Shown here one piece after another: positions 28,001-39,819 of a stretch of 64,000 nucleotides of DNA. Below the pieces are notes generated by a model. The model did no database searches, was not told where the DNA came from, and saw only the letters and a program-made list of their open reading frames with translations. Position 1 is the stretch's first letter. Every line of letters starts with the position of its first letter. Made by a program: the position numbers and the translations under genes. This DNA comes from Petrosia ficiformis (taxonomy: Eukaryota > Porifera > Demospongiae > Haplosclerida > Petrosiidae): the NCBI GenBank assembly GCA_947044365.1, contig OX345648.1:5913617-5977616 (forward strand), read 5' to 3'.

Positions 28001-29463
28001 TACAAGATCTCATTGAAAAGGTTGTTCTACTTCGTCAAGCAGTTAATAAAGGGGGCAGACAGGTCACACCCACTAATAACCCTATACTTAGAGCTAGATT
28101 ACAGTAGGTTGTTATCAGGTAATACACATGATAATATACATATTATATCTCATTAGATCATATGCCAGTCTTCTGGCTTCACAAGGTAGTTTAACGACAG
28201 CTCTTTCTTATGTTGAAATTACATCTTCACACAAGGTTTCAATATATATTCAAATAATTATAATGGTGATGTTATACCTGTACGTATAGGTGGATAATGG
28301 AGTCCTGCATGACAGGCTATTCCAGTCTTTAGGCAATCCACGAGAGAAACAACCACCATTTCCATTTGAACGTATTGATATACATGGAGCTGTTACCACG
28401 GAAACAACCAATCAATATAATTCAACATCTCAACAATCATCTACTGCATTTTCACAGCCTATCAGAAATCAGTACCAACCTGAAGTTCCAATTCAGGATC
28501 ACATGACCAATCTAACAGGTCATGTGACACACCGTGCAGGAGGTATACCTTCAGCATTTCCTTATCAAAAGGTATGATATTTTATCAAGATGACAAGAGG
28601 TTAAATATTCTTTATTTCACAGGTCAATTATTCTAGTTATGTTCCTCCTGTTCCACCAGTTCACATGTATTCTCCATCTTCACCTGTGACACCTCCTCTA
28701 GCGCCTCCTCCTGGTACTGATAATAAAGTAGCTTGGAATGATCCTCCAATGCTTAGAAAACAAAAACAGGTAACTCACCAGTGTTAAAATCACTATTAGA
28801 TTGTACTCATTTTGAATACTAGCCTACCAGTTATATCACACCTAAACCATTGACAATTCCACAAGCTCCGCCACAAGATCCCTTAACTCATCAAATGGGT
28901 AGTGTACAAACTGTGAACAAATCTTCTACTCCAATAAATCCACAAGTAATTAATATTCAAATTCTATGAATATTTAATTAATGTATTTTTAGCCTCCTAG
29001 TCCAGTTACACCAATTGAAAAGAAACCTTTACCATCAGAACATGCTGTCATTTCATCTGTATTTGAAAATTTACTTTACCAATGTAGAGCAAGAGCTAAC
29101 AATGCAGTAAGTGATCACATGACTACTTATTATACCACATGACATAATATGATAATTAGGTGACAAGACGTAAAGTTGATGATATAAGTCGTAAACTAGA
29201 AGTACTTTCAGATCTATTGAGGGACTCCTGCTTGTCACCAGATATACTACAGGGATTACATTATATTGTGCAAGGTAAGTTAGTTAATTAATTAAGTAAT
29301 TAATTACATTATTTTTCTTCAAACAGATACTCAATCTATGAACTATCAGTCTGCATTAGGTCGTCTTAATTATATGGTTGCTAATAACAACCTATCAGAG
29401 ATCAGTTCCTTTATGCCTGGTATCAAGACACTACTACAACTAGTAATACAACTGAGAATATAA
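25041..29463 (+). CDS. SEC31A: COPII outer-coat protein SEC31
   Basis: Around 20 small exons separated by 50-100-bp introns. The start '[17 protein letters not shown]' with '[20 protein letters not shown]' is the conserved N-terminus of SEC31. WD40 blades continue through '[18 protein letters not shown]', '[15 protein letters not shown]' and '[20 protein letters not shown]'. An alpha-solenoid follows ('[20 protein letters not shown]'), then a Pro-rich stretch ('[20 protein letters not shown]', 28650-28720) and a C-terminal helical domain ending '[11 protein letters not shown]'. SEC31 pairs with SEC13 to form the outer cage of ER-exit vesicles, and the Pro-rich part contacts SEC23 (family knowledge). 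An acidic EEE-rich exon sits near 27070. One intron (25738-25892) is filled by a tetranucleotide repeat. Confidence 0.95.
25745..25885. repeat. Tetranucleotide (CTAT/CTGT)n repeat in a SEC31 intron
   Basis: About 140 bp of imperfect TATC/TGTC units between donor GTCAGT and acceptor CAATAG. It keeps an open frame without stops (Leu-Ser-Ile-Tyr repeats), so retained introns would not be terminated here. Confidence 0.9.
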
Positions 29464-30609
29464 ATTAACATTAAAAATGTAGGAGAACATAATGTTTTAA
29501 TATTCATAGGCTATTGTAACTGTTTTTATTATTACTATGGAAACATTCTTATTAATACATTTTCAAAATTATTATTAAATATCAAAATTGTTCTTCAACA
29601 GGAGCACACATAATGACTAAATGTAAATTGGGCATTGAAAGGTGTCCAAAATGCACTAAAATTGAATATATCCAGTCTATTATCTGCCCCTGAGTTTGTA
29701 GATTACTTCATCGCTTTATGATATATTGTTTTGTGGGTTATCCCACTATACTGAGCTCTCAGCCTTTCATAAAGATGACGGTTTTTCAGTTGTTTTATAT
29801 AATTCAGCACTCATACCTCATTTAAAATTCATAGCCAGAGTAACTTTCTTCCAAACTTCAAGTGATGTTGAAGAAATATGAATTAATTGAAAATAAAAAT
29901 AACACAACAGTGAATATATTATAACAGAAAAGTGTTGAAGCCTTTAAGTGTCCATTGAGTTAATGGATTACAAGAGGATGATACGACAGTCTGACTACCC
30001 CAGGACAACCCTATTTGAATCAATTCATGAACTAATAGTAATGAATATCACATTATGGTGAATGAGAATGTCATCAAACCTTTAAAATCCACTTTGTATT
30101 CACATATCCATATAAAAATTATAACCACATACTTAAGTATCCATACATGTACATGCAAATACTTTGACGTGTAAAGGTTTCATGGGCCAGTATAAACCAG
30201 CCCTGGGTAATAAAATTCATGAGGAGGTCAAGAGTGCCGCAGATGTGATAATTTTACATATGTACACATACACTCCTCTTTCACATATATGTACATGAAC
30301 GTGTTGTACATGTGGTTTATGGGTAATAACCCAAATTATGAATACACTAAAGTTCTAGAAACTTCGGACAAACAAGTAATAAACAGTTATGAATGTGTGT
30401 ACGTGGTAAAAGAGAATTGCTAACGTCTGCTCTTAGAATTCCCCTAAGATCTAATTTTAGAAGAATTGGGGATAACAAGAATCAACTTACATGACGTACT
30501 TGATATTGTGAAATAGAACCTCCGGAGAATATATAAGTAGAAAGATCAACGTTTGTCAAACTATTAGTTGGACGTTTGAAAATAAGGTACGGTACGTATG
30601 ACTAAGTAG
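29464..30609. other. Intergenic region and promoter tract upstream of Cys-module gene A
   Basis: No gene seen. The first 460 bp is AT-rich SEC31 3' flank. From about 29931 to 30530 runs a tract repeated almost exactly at 37515-38115, annotated separately. Confidence 0.6.
29931..30535 (+). promoter_or_regulatory. Duplicated promoter tract, copy 1 (Cys-module gene A)
   Basis: About 600 bp, nearly identical by eye to 37515-38115. It starts at 'AGTGTTGAAGCC' and ends at a TATA-like element ('AATATATAAG', about 30528-30537) some 80 bp before the first ATG. It contains several TGTACAT/ACATGTAC palindromes and bZIP-type TGACGT cores (about 30165 and 30493). Because it directly precedes a gene in both copies and ends at a TATA box, I read it as promoter rather than a mobile repeat. 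Confidence 0.6.
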
Positions 30610-30715
30610 ATGGTGAAACTGCAGTTTCTTGCACTGTTTCGGTGAGTATAAAGTGTATAACAATATTCTTGTATTTCTTTGCAGTGCACATAATTTGTTT
30701 TTTGGAACTGCAGTA

Positions 30716-32537
30716 ATGGCTTCAGTGAGTTACATGATAATGAAATTACATTGCATGTCATATCTTTCTGCATGTACCTAATTATTTATATAATTATAAA
30801 GAATCCTAAATGTGGTTGTTGCTATGTACGTTATGCACGAAGCAGCTATACAAACCTAAATATTTGCAGTTATTGTGTGAATCATCATAGTGCTTCATTC
30901 CTTGGTAGTTTTCGTAAACCTCTCCCTGAAAGGACCGATAATTTGGTGAGAACTTTATGTACACATAAGCAAACCCATGACCACTATTTTTATTTTTGTG
31001 CATGCTGTTGCTACAGCAGAGTCCTGCACCATTTTGGTACAAAACATGCAAGTGTTGCCAGCATGCATATGAACGTGTTATTGTGCTGGAGTATGAATGT
31101 GAGGATAAGTTTCAGTTTTGCAGGAGATGTGCTTTACAGCAACGTAATTGCTTTATTCATGATAGTCCTCTAACTTATGAGAGTTCCCAGAGGTTGTACT
31201 CAAACTACTGAGGGTTCCCAGCAGCTTCTGAGGATGTTCTAAATATACTGGCTAAACATTATATAATAGCATAACCTTCATATTATTACAATGTTATAAA
31301 TATTACACATGTACGCACAGTCTATTTTTTTTTCAATGATGGAAAACTTAATACATTCCTTGAGTTCAACGTTTAGTTTTTGATGCAATTAGGTTGGTGT
31401 AACATGCATGAGTTGCCGCAATCGTCAGGCAGTAGTTACTGCAACAACCAGTAAAGGATACAAAAAGAAGACTTACAATTTTTGTAAGGAATGCCAAAAT
31501 CTGCACACCTTTTCGCCAGATTTTCCAGGAGAATATCTTACTTATGAAAATCTTCCAAAAGTAAGTATTTTTGAAAACCATGTTCCTTCATTATTGTCAC
31601 TGCTTGCAGAGAGATATCTCTACCGGTCCTACATATTCCTCACATTCCAGATATGTTTATCAGGTAAGATTATTAAATCAGTTAGTGGACAATTGTAAGA
31701 ATGCTGTAAACTTTCAGCAACTTGAAAAATGTCAGAGCTGCCAAATCCACTATGATAAAGATTTCACTACTACAATGAGCTATGAATGCTTGAGTCACAA
31801 TTTTACATTGTGCTTAAACTGTGCTCGTTTACATCGGATCTGCCCAAAGGATTTCTCTGTTGCTACTCTGGACGCAGTCACCTCTTTTGTTGAAAAATTC
31901 AAACAATATGGTCTAGACCAGTGAATGCGTGAAAGTGATGAGGAATTGAACTTAGTTAATATTACAGTTATAATTATATAGTATTGTTTTGAAAGTATAT
32001 TATATATATATATATATGTGTTATTGAAAAGTTGATGTATTAAGAAATAAGATTTTTTGCAAATATATTATGTAAAACATAATTTTATAAAGTGCAAATT
32101 GCGGTACTGCAAAAAAAATAAATTACCACTACTCACAAATATTAATGTATGTACGTATGTGTGTATAAAGGTCCAGAGGTGTCTATAACCATATTCCATT
32201 ATTTATTATTAAACTTTATAGTAAACACAATTGAAAGGAATACTTCAGTATTGTATATATGAATTAGTATATAACTATTGTAATTTGGTTAATGAATTAG
32301 CAGTATGTATTACAGTATGTAGCTAGTACATGTACTGATTATTATGCTAGCTGATTTTCTCTCCATATTTAGGCAAAACCCGGTATATGTCTTGGATGTA
32401 AAGAGGATACAATGGTTCGAGAAGTGGTACTTTTTGAATGTTACGAGACACATCCATTTTGCGATTCATGTATCAACTCTACTGATTTGACACATTGTCC
32501 AATACATGAACTATCCAGTCGATTACCTCAAGACTAA
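30716..32537 (+). CDS. Small cysteine-module protein A with alternative terminal exons
   Basis: Six candidate exons, all in phase 0: 30716-30724 (MAS), 30802-30945, 31017-31211 (stop), 31393-31560, 31718-31924 (stop), 32373-32537 (stop). Each larger exon is one zinc-binding-like module: 'CGCC..CSYCVNHH', 'CKCC..CRRC..CFIH', 'CMSC..CKECQNLH', 'CQSC..CLNCARLHRIC', 'CLGC..CDSCINSTDLTHCPIH'. Three exons end in their own stop, so alternative last exons are implied; one exon is a symmetric cassette. A longer start is possible: ATG at 30610 reads in frame across a 5' intron and adds 'MVKLQFLALFRAHNLFFG'. The modules look like B-box or treble-clef folds, but I do not recognise the family. Its homologue is at 38298-39650. 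It is convergent with channel gene A. Confidence 0.6.
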
Positions 32538-32713
32538 ATGAAACCACTAAATAAAGACACTATGCTGACTGAATACTAATTAGACTTATTAATTTTCAGC
32601 TATAGGTTAAAATTGTGATTATTAAAATAAGGAAAGATGCATAACAATTTAATCATTATATATGTACACACAATTGAGTCATGATTATGTATAGTTTATT
32701 TCTTTGTTAATTT

Positions 32714-35700
32714 TCATTGAAATAATGGTTTTTGACTATCCCTTCTTTGATAAGCCACTTGATTATCATCCAAACTCTCTGAAGACAGACGTCTTATTGG
32801 TACAAGTGGATCATCATGTTCCTCATTGTTTGGGAGTACCACATCATTAGTGGATGTGGCAATAGTATCGACCAGTGATTGAGATGATCTACTGTTATCA
32901 GATAAACGGTCACCAAGTGACAAGTTAGATGTTGTTGGCTGAAGTGGAGACTGAAGATCTGTTGGCTGAAGTGGAGACTGAAGATCTGATTCACCAACTT
33001 GGAATTCACCTGATGGAGATGAGACGTCTACTAGTTGTTGCTTTGGGGATGGGGCTGGTGTTTTATTTGCTTTATATCGTCCACAATATCTGTACAATTT
33101 GAATTCAAACACACACTCTAAGTCATTACACTGAACAACAATACCACGAGGTAGAATCTTCTGTTGACTTTCAATTAGACTTTTATCTCTCATCAAGGTC
33201 CTTGAAGAACCACGTCTATTCCTTCTAGTAGTAGAAAACACTGTTGATCTTCTTCGTAACACAGATTGTGGAGTACCATTTGTATGAGAAGGAAGTGCAT
33301 CATTTATGGTTTGAGTAGGAGTTACTAAAGTCACATTACCAGAGGAGGTTACAGTATATATGTTAATACCACTTGCAGTGAGCTTAGTTTCAACTTCATC
33401 ATTTATATCCTTGAATATACTATAAATTAGATAAGAAAATAAATTGGAGGGTAAACAGATAGAAAGATGATGATAATGTCACAAGCATGATGTGGTAATG
33501 GTACTATATTTATCTATAATGGTAAATTGGTAATAGTATGCAACTTTTGTGATAAGTTAATTTTGATATAATTATTATTATTATAGTTGTTGTAAACTGC
33601 ACGAGTGGCTCATCAATTTGAGAAAATTATCAAGCTAAGCTAGTCATTGAAGTTGGTCTGTTTACTTTACTGTCTATATAAGGGAACTACACAAGGATCA
33701 ATATCAGAGGTACACATATGCAATAACTCTAAGACTGCCATTAGTAGTTCACGTGATGTCACTGCAAACTTCATTACTCATTTGAAGGTAAGGCCAGCTT
33801 CTTCTATAAACCTTGTCTGGGAAAGATGTTTAGTATTTGTAGAGAAGAATGTGTAGATCAAATTTAACATAATTTAAATGGTATGTAATTATTGTGATAG
33901 TATATAATGGTATTGGTAATGTAATGGAATTTATTATAATTAAAAATGTGAACAAATTCAGGATCATAGTTACCTTAGCAACAAAAGTAAATTCCACATA
34001 ACAACCCTATACAAGTATAACTACTCTGTGTTTTGTTTTTACTATGACTAATTAAACAGCTAGATTAAAATTTAACACTTAGAGAGTGAGTTTCATAGAA
34101 TTATTTGATGACCAAAAATAATAAAGTATGAGTTTCAAAGAATTATTAATAACCACTTAATAAGTTTCATGGAATTATTTAATGATATTCATATTTCTCT
34201 AAGTTCATGTTTTGCTGAATTATTGTTCCATAGAACAGACCGTTCAATAAAATAGAATGTGTTTCTACACGTGAAATCCATTCTATATCAACTGAGTATA
34301 ATAACACGTTACGTAAGGGAATTCTATATTTATGGGAATGCTAATTAGAACATACCAGACAGGTCAATAAAATAGAACGTGTTTCTACACGTGAAATCCA
34401 TTCTATATCAACTGACCTCTGTGGTAGTATAATACGTAAGGGAATTCTACATTTATGGGAATCCCAACTAGTACATAGATAGATTGGATTTATAATGGTA
34501 TAATTACCCTTCTGGAGGTTTATATTGAACAAAATGTTCAGTCCTGGGTTTAGAACCTATCATCAAAGGTCTGACTGCTATTAAAATAGCATTATCTTTG
34601 AAGTATTGCATTCGATCATAAAGTTTCTGAATCAGTAGATTAGCTACAGTAGAATAGAATTAAGATGATATTAAGACATTATAATTATATTAGTATACTA
34701 ACCTGTGACAATTTTAGATCTGTCAGTAATGGGTCCAATCATTATAAGATCAATAGAACGTCCTTCTTGTGTTTCTCTGAACAGTTGAGTGATTGGTTGT
34801 TCAGACTGTTAGATTATTACTATAGTTAACATAATGATCGTGTATTATTTACATACTGATGTGATATTTCGCCCCTCTTGACTGAATATGTCATCTTGAA
34901 AAGTAATAGTACGATACCCTGCTTGATAACACTTCACTCGACGTAGTTCTTCTGTATTTTGATAATATTTGTTGAAATGAAAAGTGGCTACCTGCAAACA
35001 AAACAAGTGTATGTCACATGATCATCACAAGCAACTCACAGTACTTGAGTAAATGCTCGTGCTAGTACAAGAGAATATCCTGTTGAAGTACCAAATGATA
35101 TATCCAGTGACAGTTTGTTACCAGGTGCAAAATTCAGGAATCCATACAGAACACTTCGAAGAGCTGAATGAGACTAACAGTGTAATTCATTAATAATATA
35201 TACATGTTATAGTAATGTAACATTCATACCCAGTCTCCAAGCTCAACTCCCATTTTGTTTTCAAATGATTTGTATAATGTTTCTTCACGGTTTGTTCCAG
35301 GGCCTGCATGTTCTAATCCAGACTCAAAGAAAAATCTTTTAAGATCACCAAATCTTTCCCACTCCTCAGATTCCTCCTCTTCCTCATCTTCACTGCTTTC
35401 AGCAAGACCTTCTTCTAGTCTCTGAAATCGTCTGTCAATCCTTGCTATAATACACAAAAATAATTCAAATTACATTATTAATTTTATTACCAGTTATTCT
35501 GTCCAATTTCTTGTTAGTAAGATCACTTTGAACTCGTTTCAACAGATACAGTAATTCTTGATCTTTACATATTTTCTCTTTAATTTCTTTATAAACTTGA
35601 ACATCTTTGAAAACCTGACCATGCCCAGAATCAGCAAAATACAATTTCATTAAAAGAAAATCTAAATCATTGCTAATACGAGGATGAAATAGTTGTGTAA

Positions 35701-36766
35701 AAGCTTCCAAACATCCACAAAAAACTGAATATGATTCAACTTCAATTCCCTCTTCAATTTCCTCTTCTGTACGATTTTCTTGCAATTGAACTTCTTTTTC
35801 CTTTCTTGGAGGAAGATCTCGGTGCTTTCTGCACAAAAAAATCTGTCTTATTACATTGCGAATTGAAGGAAAATTGTGCTCCTCTGGGAGAAGACAAGAC
35901 ACATCACTGAATTCAGCAATCTCTTTAGCACCTAGTTCATTACTATGACGTATAAAACACCAAACTATTCCTATGATAATAAATAGAATAGAAGCACTAA
36001 CTAATCCAAAAGCTGCCATACGAAGAAACCACAAGAGATTAAGAGAATTGTATACACAACTAACATTTCCTTCTAATGGCCATGTTGATGAATTGAGGTA
36101 GACATCATTAGCAGGACAAGAAAATGTTTCATTAAAATCATCACTACTGAAATAAAACCAATTAGCTAGTAATATAACAGTACTTATTACTAACTGACTT
36201 AACAATTTCAGTTTGTATAAACGAAATATCCATGTGTTAAACTTACAAAACTTCTTTTCTAGTTTTTTAACTAGTTCAAAATTCAATGGATTATATTCTC
36301 CTGTCTTTGTGTCTCGTAATCGATCTAGTTTTCTAACAAGGTCAAAAAAGAAATCGAAATGAGCTCTAAAATACGAGTTCCACATATAATGAGGAGCAAT
36401 GATCAACAGAGCAGATATGAGAATAAATATTAGATAATATTGACTGTCTGGAAGACTACCATAACAATAGTTATTAAGATAAGCTACTTGATCTCTGGTT
36501 AGCCCGTCTGGTATGAAACACTGAACTACAGATCCTCTAAAGAACTCTACAGAAATATCCAAAAAACTAAGACCCAAGATAGCAGATACAAGATAAAACA
36601 AGATCTGGTCCCAGTAGAAATCCTTAGGATCAATGGATGTATCTGAAGGTGGCTTTTTATCTTCTCCTTCAAGCAATCCTCCAGTTTTATTATCTGAAAA
36701 CACTAACTTCTCTGCATTCAGATCACCTACTGCATTTACAACTTCCCCAACTTGAGGAGTTGCCAT
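32714..36766 (-). CDS. Pannexin/innexin/LRRC8-like channel A with C-terminal alpha/beta domain
   Basis: Exon 1 (35491-36766) encodes four TM segments (about residues 55-75, 110-130, 187-206, 244-272). There are two Cys in each extracellular loop (C83/C101; C217/C237), the pannexin/LRRC8 topology. Loop 1, 'VQCFIPDGLTRDQVAYLNNY' then C, follows pannexin-1 '[20 protein letters not shown]'; TM2 ends 'APHYMWNSY', like the innexin/pannexin PxxxW end. 'NDLDFLLMKLYFADSGHGQV' matches the post-TM4 helix of pannexin and LRRC8. No leucine-rich repeats follow. Later exons (about 33060-35457) encode an acidic linker and a domain with 'SLDISFGTSTGYSLVLARAF' and 'IDLIIIGPITDRSKIV', then 'AILIAVRPLMIG', an alternating beta/alpha pattern I do not recognise. 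A low-complexity Ser-rich tail with 'LQSPLQPT' twice ends the protein. N-glycosylation sites occur in loop 2. Confidence 0.7.
34232..34466. repeat. Direct repeat pair of about 115 bp in a channel A intron
   Basis: Two tandem copies of a segment containing 'TCAATAAAATAGAA', 'GTGTTTCTACACGTGAAATC' and 'CATTCTATATCAACTGA', then 'TACGTAAGGGAATTCTA'. The copies start near 34240 and 34357. They lie between coding exons of channel A and have no counterpart in channel B that I can see. Confidence 0.75.
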
Positions 36767-38297
36767 ATCTTTGACAATAGGCTGTACCAGAATCAGATAT
36801 TATCTTGATAGTATCTTAATTAAGTTAATACTATGCTATGTGTGTGTGCATATGTAAGGACATTCCCCTGGTTTTCACTAGGTGGTGAATATAATTAAAC
36901 AATATAAACCAAGGATAAAAAGCGATGTGAAGACCCATGTTATCAATTGCATGCAGAGATCAATTATGAATATACATTTGCAAGGAAATCAATATTCTAA
37001 TCATATAATAAATTCTTTGTGAAATTTTACTCTTCGTAAAAACACTGTAATATACCTCTGCAGCAACATGAGTTGCTTCAGTGAAAGCCACATTATAACA
37101 ATTTGACTATAATTTATATAGATTAGTCATTTACTGGAATATTGGAACTGGAATTGGTTATCTGTAACAATGATAAATTATACTTTTAATCAAATTACAA
37201 ATAATGCTTCTATATACAAACCAAGTGATCTGTAAGCATTTTCGCTCATGTCGCCATCCGTCACAGCCCTGCAATTGCGCATGCGTAATATACGCAATAC
37301 GCATGCGCATTACATAATTATTTTATCTTGTAATGAATATGCCACCCCCAGTCCCTCACCACGTTTCTGGCTCAGTTTCTGCACCTATAGTTAAGACATT
37401 ATTCTCAAGTAGTGAGAATATAATCACATAATTCATTTGTGTATGCCTGTGTAGAATACTGATCATAATCTATGTGATTTGCATAAACATTAACACAATG
37501 TATCCATACTGCATAAGTGTTGAAGCCTTAGTGTCCATTGAGTTAATGGATTACAAGAGGATGATACGACAGTCTGACTACCCCAGGACAACCCTATTTG
37601 AATCAATTCATGAACTAATAGTAATGAATATCACATTATGGTGAATGAGAATGTCATCAAACCATTAAAATCCACTTTGTATTCACATATCCATATAATA
37701 ATTATAACCACATACTTAAGTATCCATACATGTACATGCAAATACTTTGACGTGTAAAGGTTTCATGGGTTGGTATAAACCAGCCCCAGGTAATAAAATT
37801 CACGAGGAGGTCAAGAGTGCCGCAGATGTGATAATTTTACATATGTACACATACACTCCTCTTTCACATATATGTACATGAACGTGTTGTACATGTGGTT
37901 TATGGGTAATAACCCAAATTATGAATACACTAAAGTTCTAGAAACTTCGGACAAACAAGTAATAAACAGTTATGAATGTGTGTACGTGGTAAAAGAGAAT
38001 TGCTAACGTCTGCTTTTAGAATTCCCCTAAGATCTAATTTTAGAAGAATTGCCGATAACAAGAATCAGTTTACATGACGTACTTGATATTGTGAAATAGA
38101 ACCTCCGAAGAGTATAAAAGAGAAGACGAAAGTCACCTATTGTGAGAACAATTTACCAAGGTATGAAACTGTGCTTTGTCTTTTTTTGGATTTGCATCAT
38201 TTGGTGAGTAGAACGCATTAACTTTTGTTTTTTGTTATTATCTTGCAGAGATTGCATTATCAAAGATTTTGTGAAGAAACATTACAATCCTGTGAAT
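36767..38297. other. Divergent region between channel A and Cys-module gene B
   Basis: About 1.5 kb without a coding region. 36780-37500 would be the channel A 5' region. It contains two NRF1-type palindromes in tandem, 'GCGCATGCG' (about 37277) and 'GCATGCGC' (about 37301). From 37515 it carries the duplicated promoter tract, followed by a 5' UTR split by an intron (donor near 38200, acceptor 38249). Confidence 0.5.
37515..38120 (+). promoter_or_regulatory. Duplicated promoter tract, copy 2 (Cys-module gene B)
   Basis: Nearly identical to 29931-30535; by eye only about 15-20 substitutions or small indels over 600 bp. It ends in a better TATA box ('GAGTATAAAAGAG', about 38109-38121) than copy 1. 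Homology stops just after the TATA box, so transcribed sequence is not included. Shared features are the TGTACAT palindromes and TGACGT cores. Confidence 0.6.
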
Positions 38298-39650
38298 ATG
38301 GCAACTGTAAGACAATATAGCTATATGTAGTATTCTAAACTCATAATTACATATGCTGTAAAGAATGTTGATTTACAAATGAATAAATCATTATAATTAT
38401 AAAACATTAGATTTTGCATATATATATATGTCAGAATAATGATCCTCCATTCTGTTATTGCTGTGATTGGCGATATGCAAAATTTCATTATTCTAAATTG
38501 AACGACTTGTGTGGATCATGTGCAAGCCATCACATACCTTCAACTCTGGGAAGAAAATCACAATATGAATATGAAACAAAATATCGTTCTTTGGTAAGAA
38601 TGTAATTTTTACTAATTATACACATGCGTATCAATAACTGCATTAGGAATTTATTGCTGGTCCTGGTGTCTCAGTTACAACATGTTCATGTTGTCGACTT
38701 GATTATGTAACAGCTAATACAATTAAACTGTTCTACGATTGTAGAAAACACTACTTCACTTGTTGTATCAATTGCGCTTACCTACATAATTCTTGTCCAT
38801 CTGGTGATGGTGGTGCAATTACTAACTTGAGTGCCAGTCAACGTGACGAGCTAGAAAAAAGCGGACGCTATCCAGCTAAACCTGTTGATAAAAGATATTA
38901 GCAGCAAACTCTGAACAACATTTAGCTATAATTATTTCTATTTGTACCTTAATAAATCCATTATACATTTGATTTGTATAATTTACTGAAATAACTATAA
39001 TTACCAATTTTGTTACTTGATAATTATGATACATACAGTTGTTGAGTGAAAGTATACGTATTTGTAATGCAATTGAAAATGTAGCATTGTTTTGTATTAG
39101 AAGTGCAGGTCTGTAGCTACAGCTTCCATAAAAGCAAGACTTGGCTTGGCTTTGGGAGAAGCAGATTCTGATATTGAAACTTTTGATTTTTTGATTATAA
39201 TTTTGTAACTGGTATAATGCATGATATTATTAATATAATATTTATTATAATTATTGCATATACACACCATTAATAGAAAATACAAATAAGTAATTATGAA
39301 GTCAATGAGAACTTGAACTGAAATGTATATTCACATATGTATCAATGTAGTTTTATTAATGCATAATAATAGTATTATTTATTAATAATTACTGTATTTA
39401 TGAACACAATTATGTATATAATTTGAATGTCTGAATTGGTGTTGAATTAATGTAAATTTTATATCTACAGCGTCATACTCAAGGAGTTTGTATTGGTTGT
39501 AACGAAAACAAACAAGTGAGGAAAGTAGACATGTTTGAATGTCGTACAGCTCATCTGTTCTGTGAGGATTGTATAAATGCTACTGATTTGGATCACTGTC
39601 CTATTCATAAATTATCAGCAAGAAAACCACATCCAAAAACTACCTCCTAA
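38298..39650 (+). CDS. Small cysteine-module protein B
   Basis: Exons 38298-38306 (MAT), 38435-38593, 38647-38901 (stop), 39471-39650 (stop), all phase 0. Modules: 'CYCCDWRYAKFHYSKLNDLC' then 'GSCASHH'; 'CSCC..FYDC..CCINCAYLHNSC'; and 'CIGCNENKQVRKVDMFEC' with 'CEDCINATDLDHCPIH'. First module aligns with that of gene A ('SHHIPSTLG' versus 'NHHSASFLG') and the last is clearly homologous ('CINATDLDHCPIHKLS' versus 'CINSTDLTHCPIHELS'). Fewer middle modules than gene A. An upstream ATG in the 5' exon is not in frame (it meets TGA across the intron), unlike gene A. Two mutually exclusive ends are implied. Function unknown; probably zinc-binding. Confidence 0.6.
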
Positions 39651-39819
39651 ATTGAACTGATTACCATTTTTATTGTGCAATAATTATTAATAAGAAATCT
39701 ACTTTTTTAAACCAAAAATACATCACACAGTGTTCATAATGTATGTAATTCTATACTGAAGAAATGAGTTGTTTCTGACTCTCCTCACATTGATAACGAG
39801 GAATTGAATTAGTTGGTGA

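Noticed and set aside
29931..30535. Duplicated 600-bp tract as a transposable element
   Set aside because: No terminal inverted repeats or target duplications; both copies precede the same gene and stop at a TATA box, so segmental duplication or conversion fits better.
30751..31173. 140-residue open frame across the Cys-module gene A
   Set aside because: Partly reads the intron and a wrong frame; the phase-0 exon model explains the conserved modules better.
33647..33856. 69-residue open frame in the channel A region
   Set aside because: Antisense to an exon of channel A ('DLEPYKTQ'-type shadow) with no homology.
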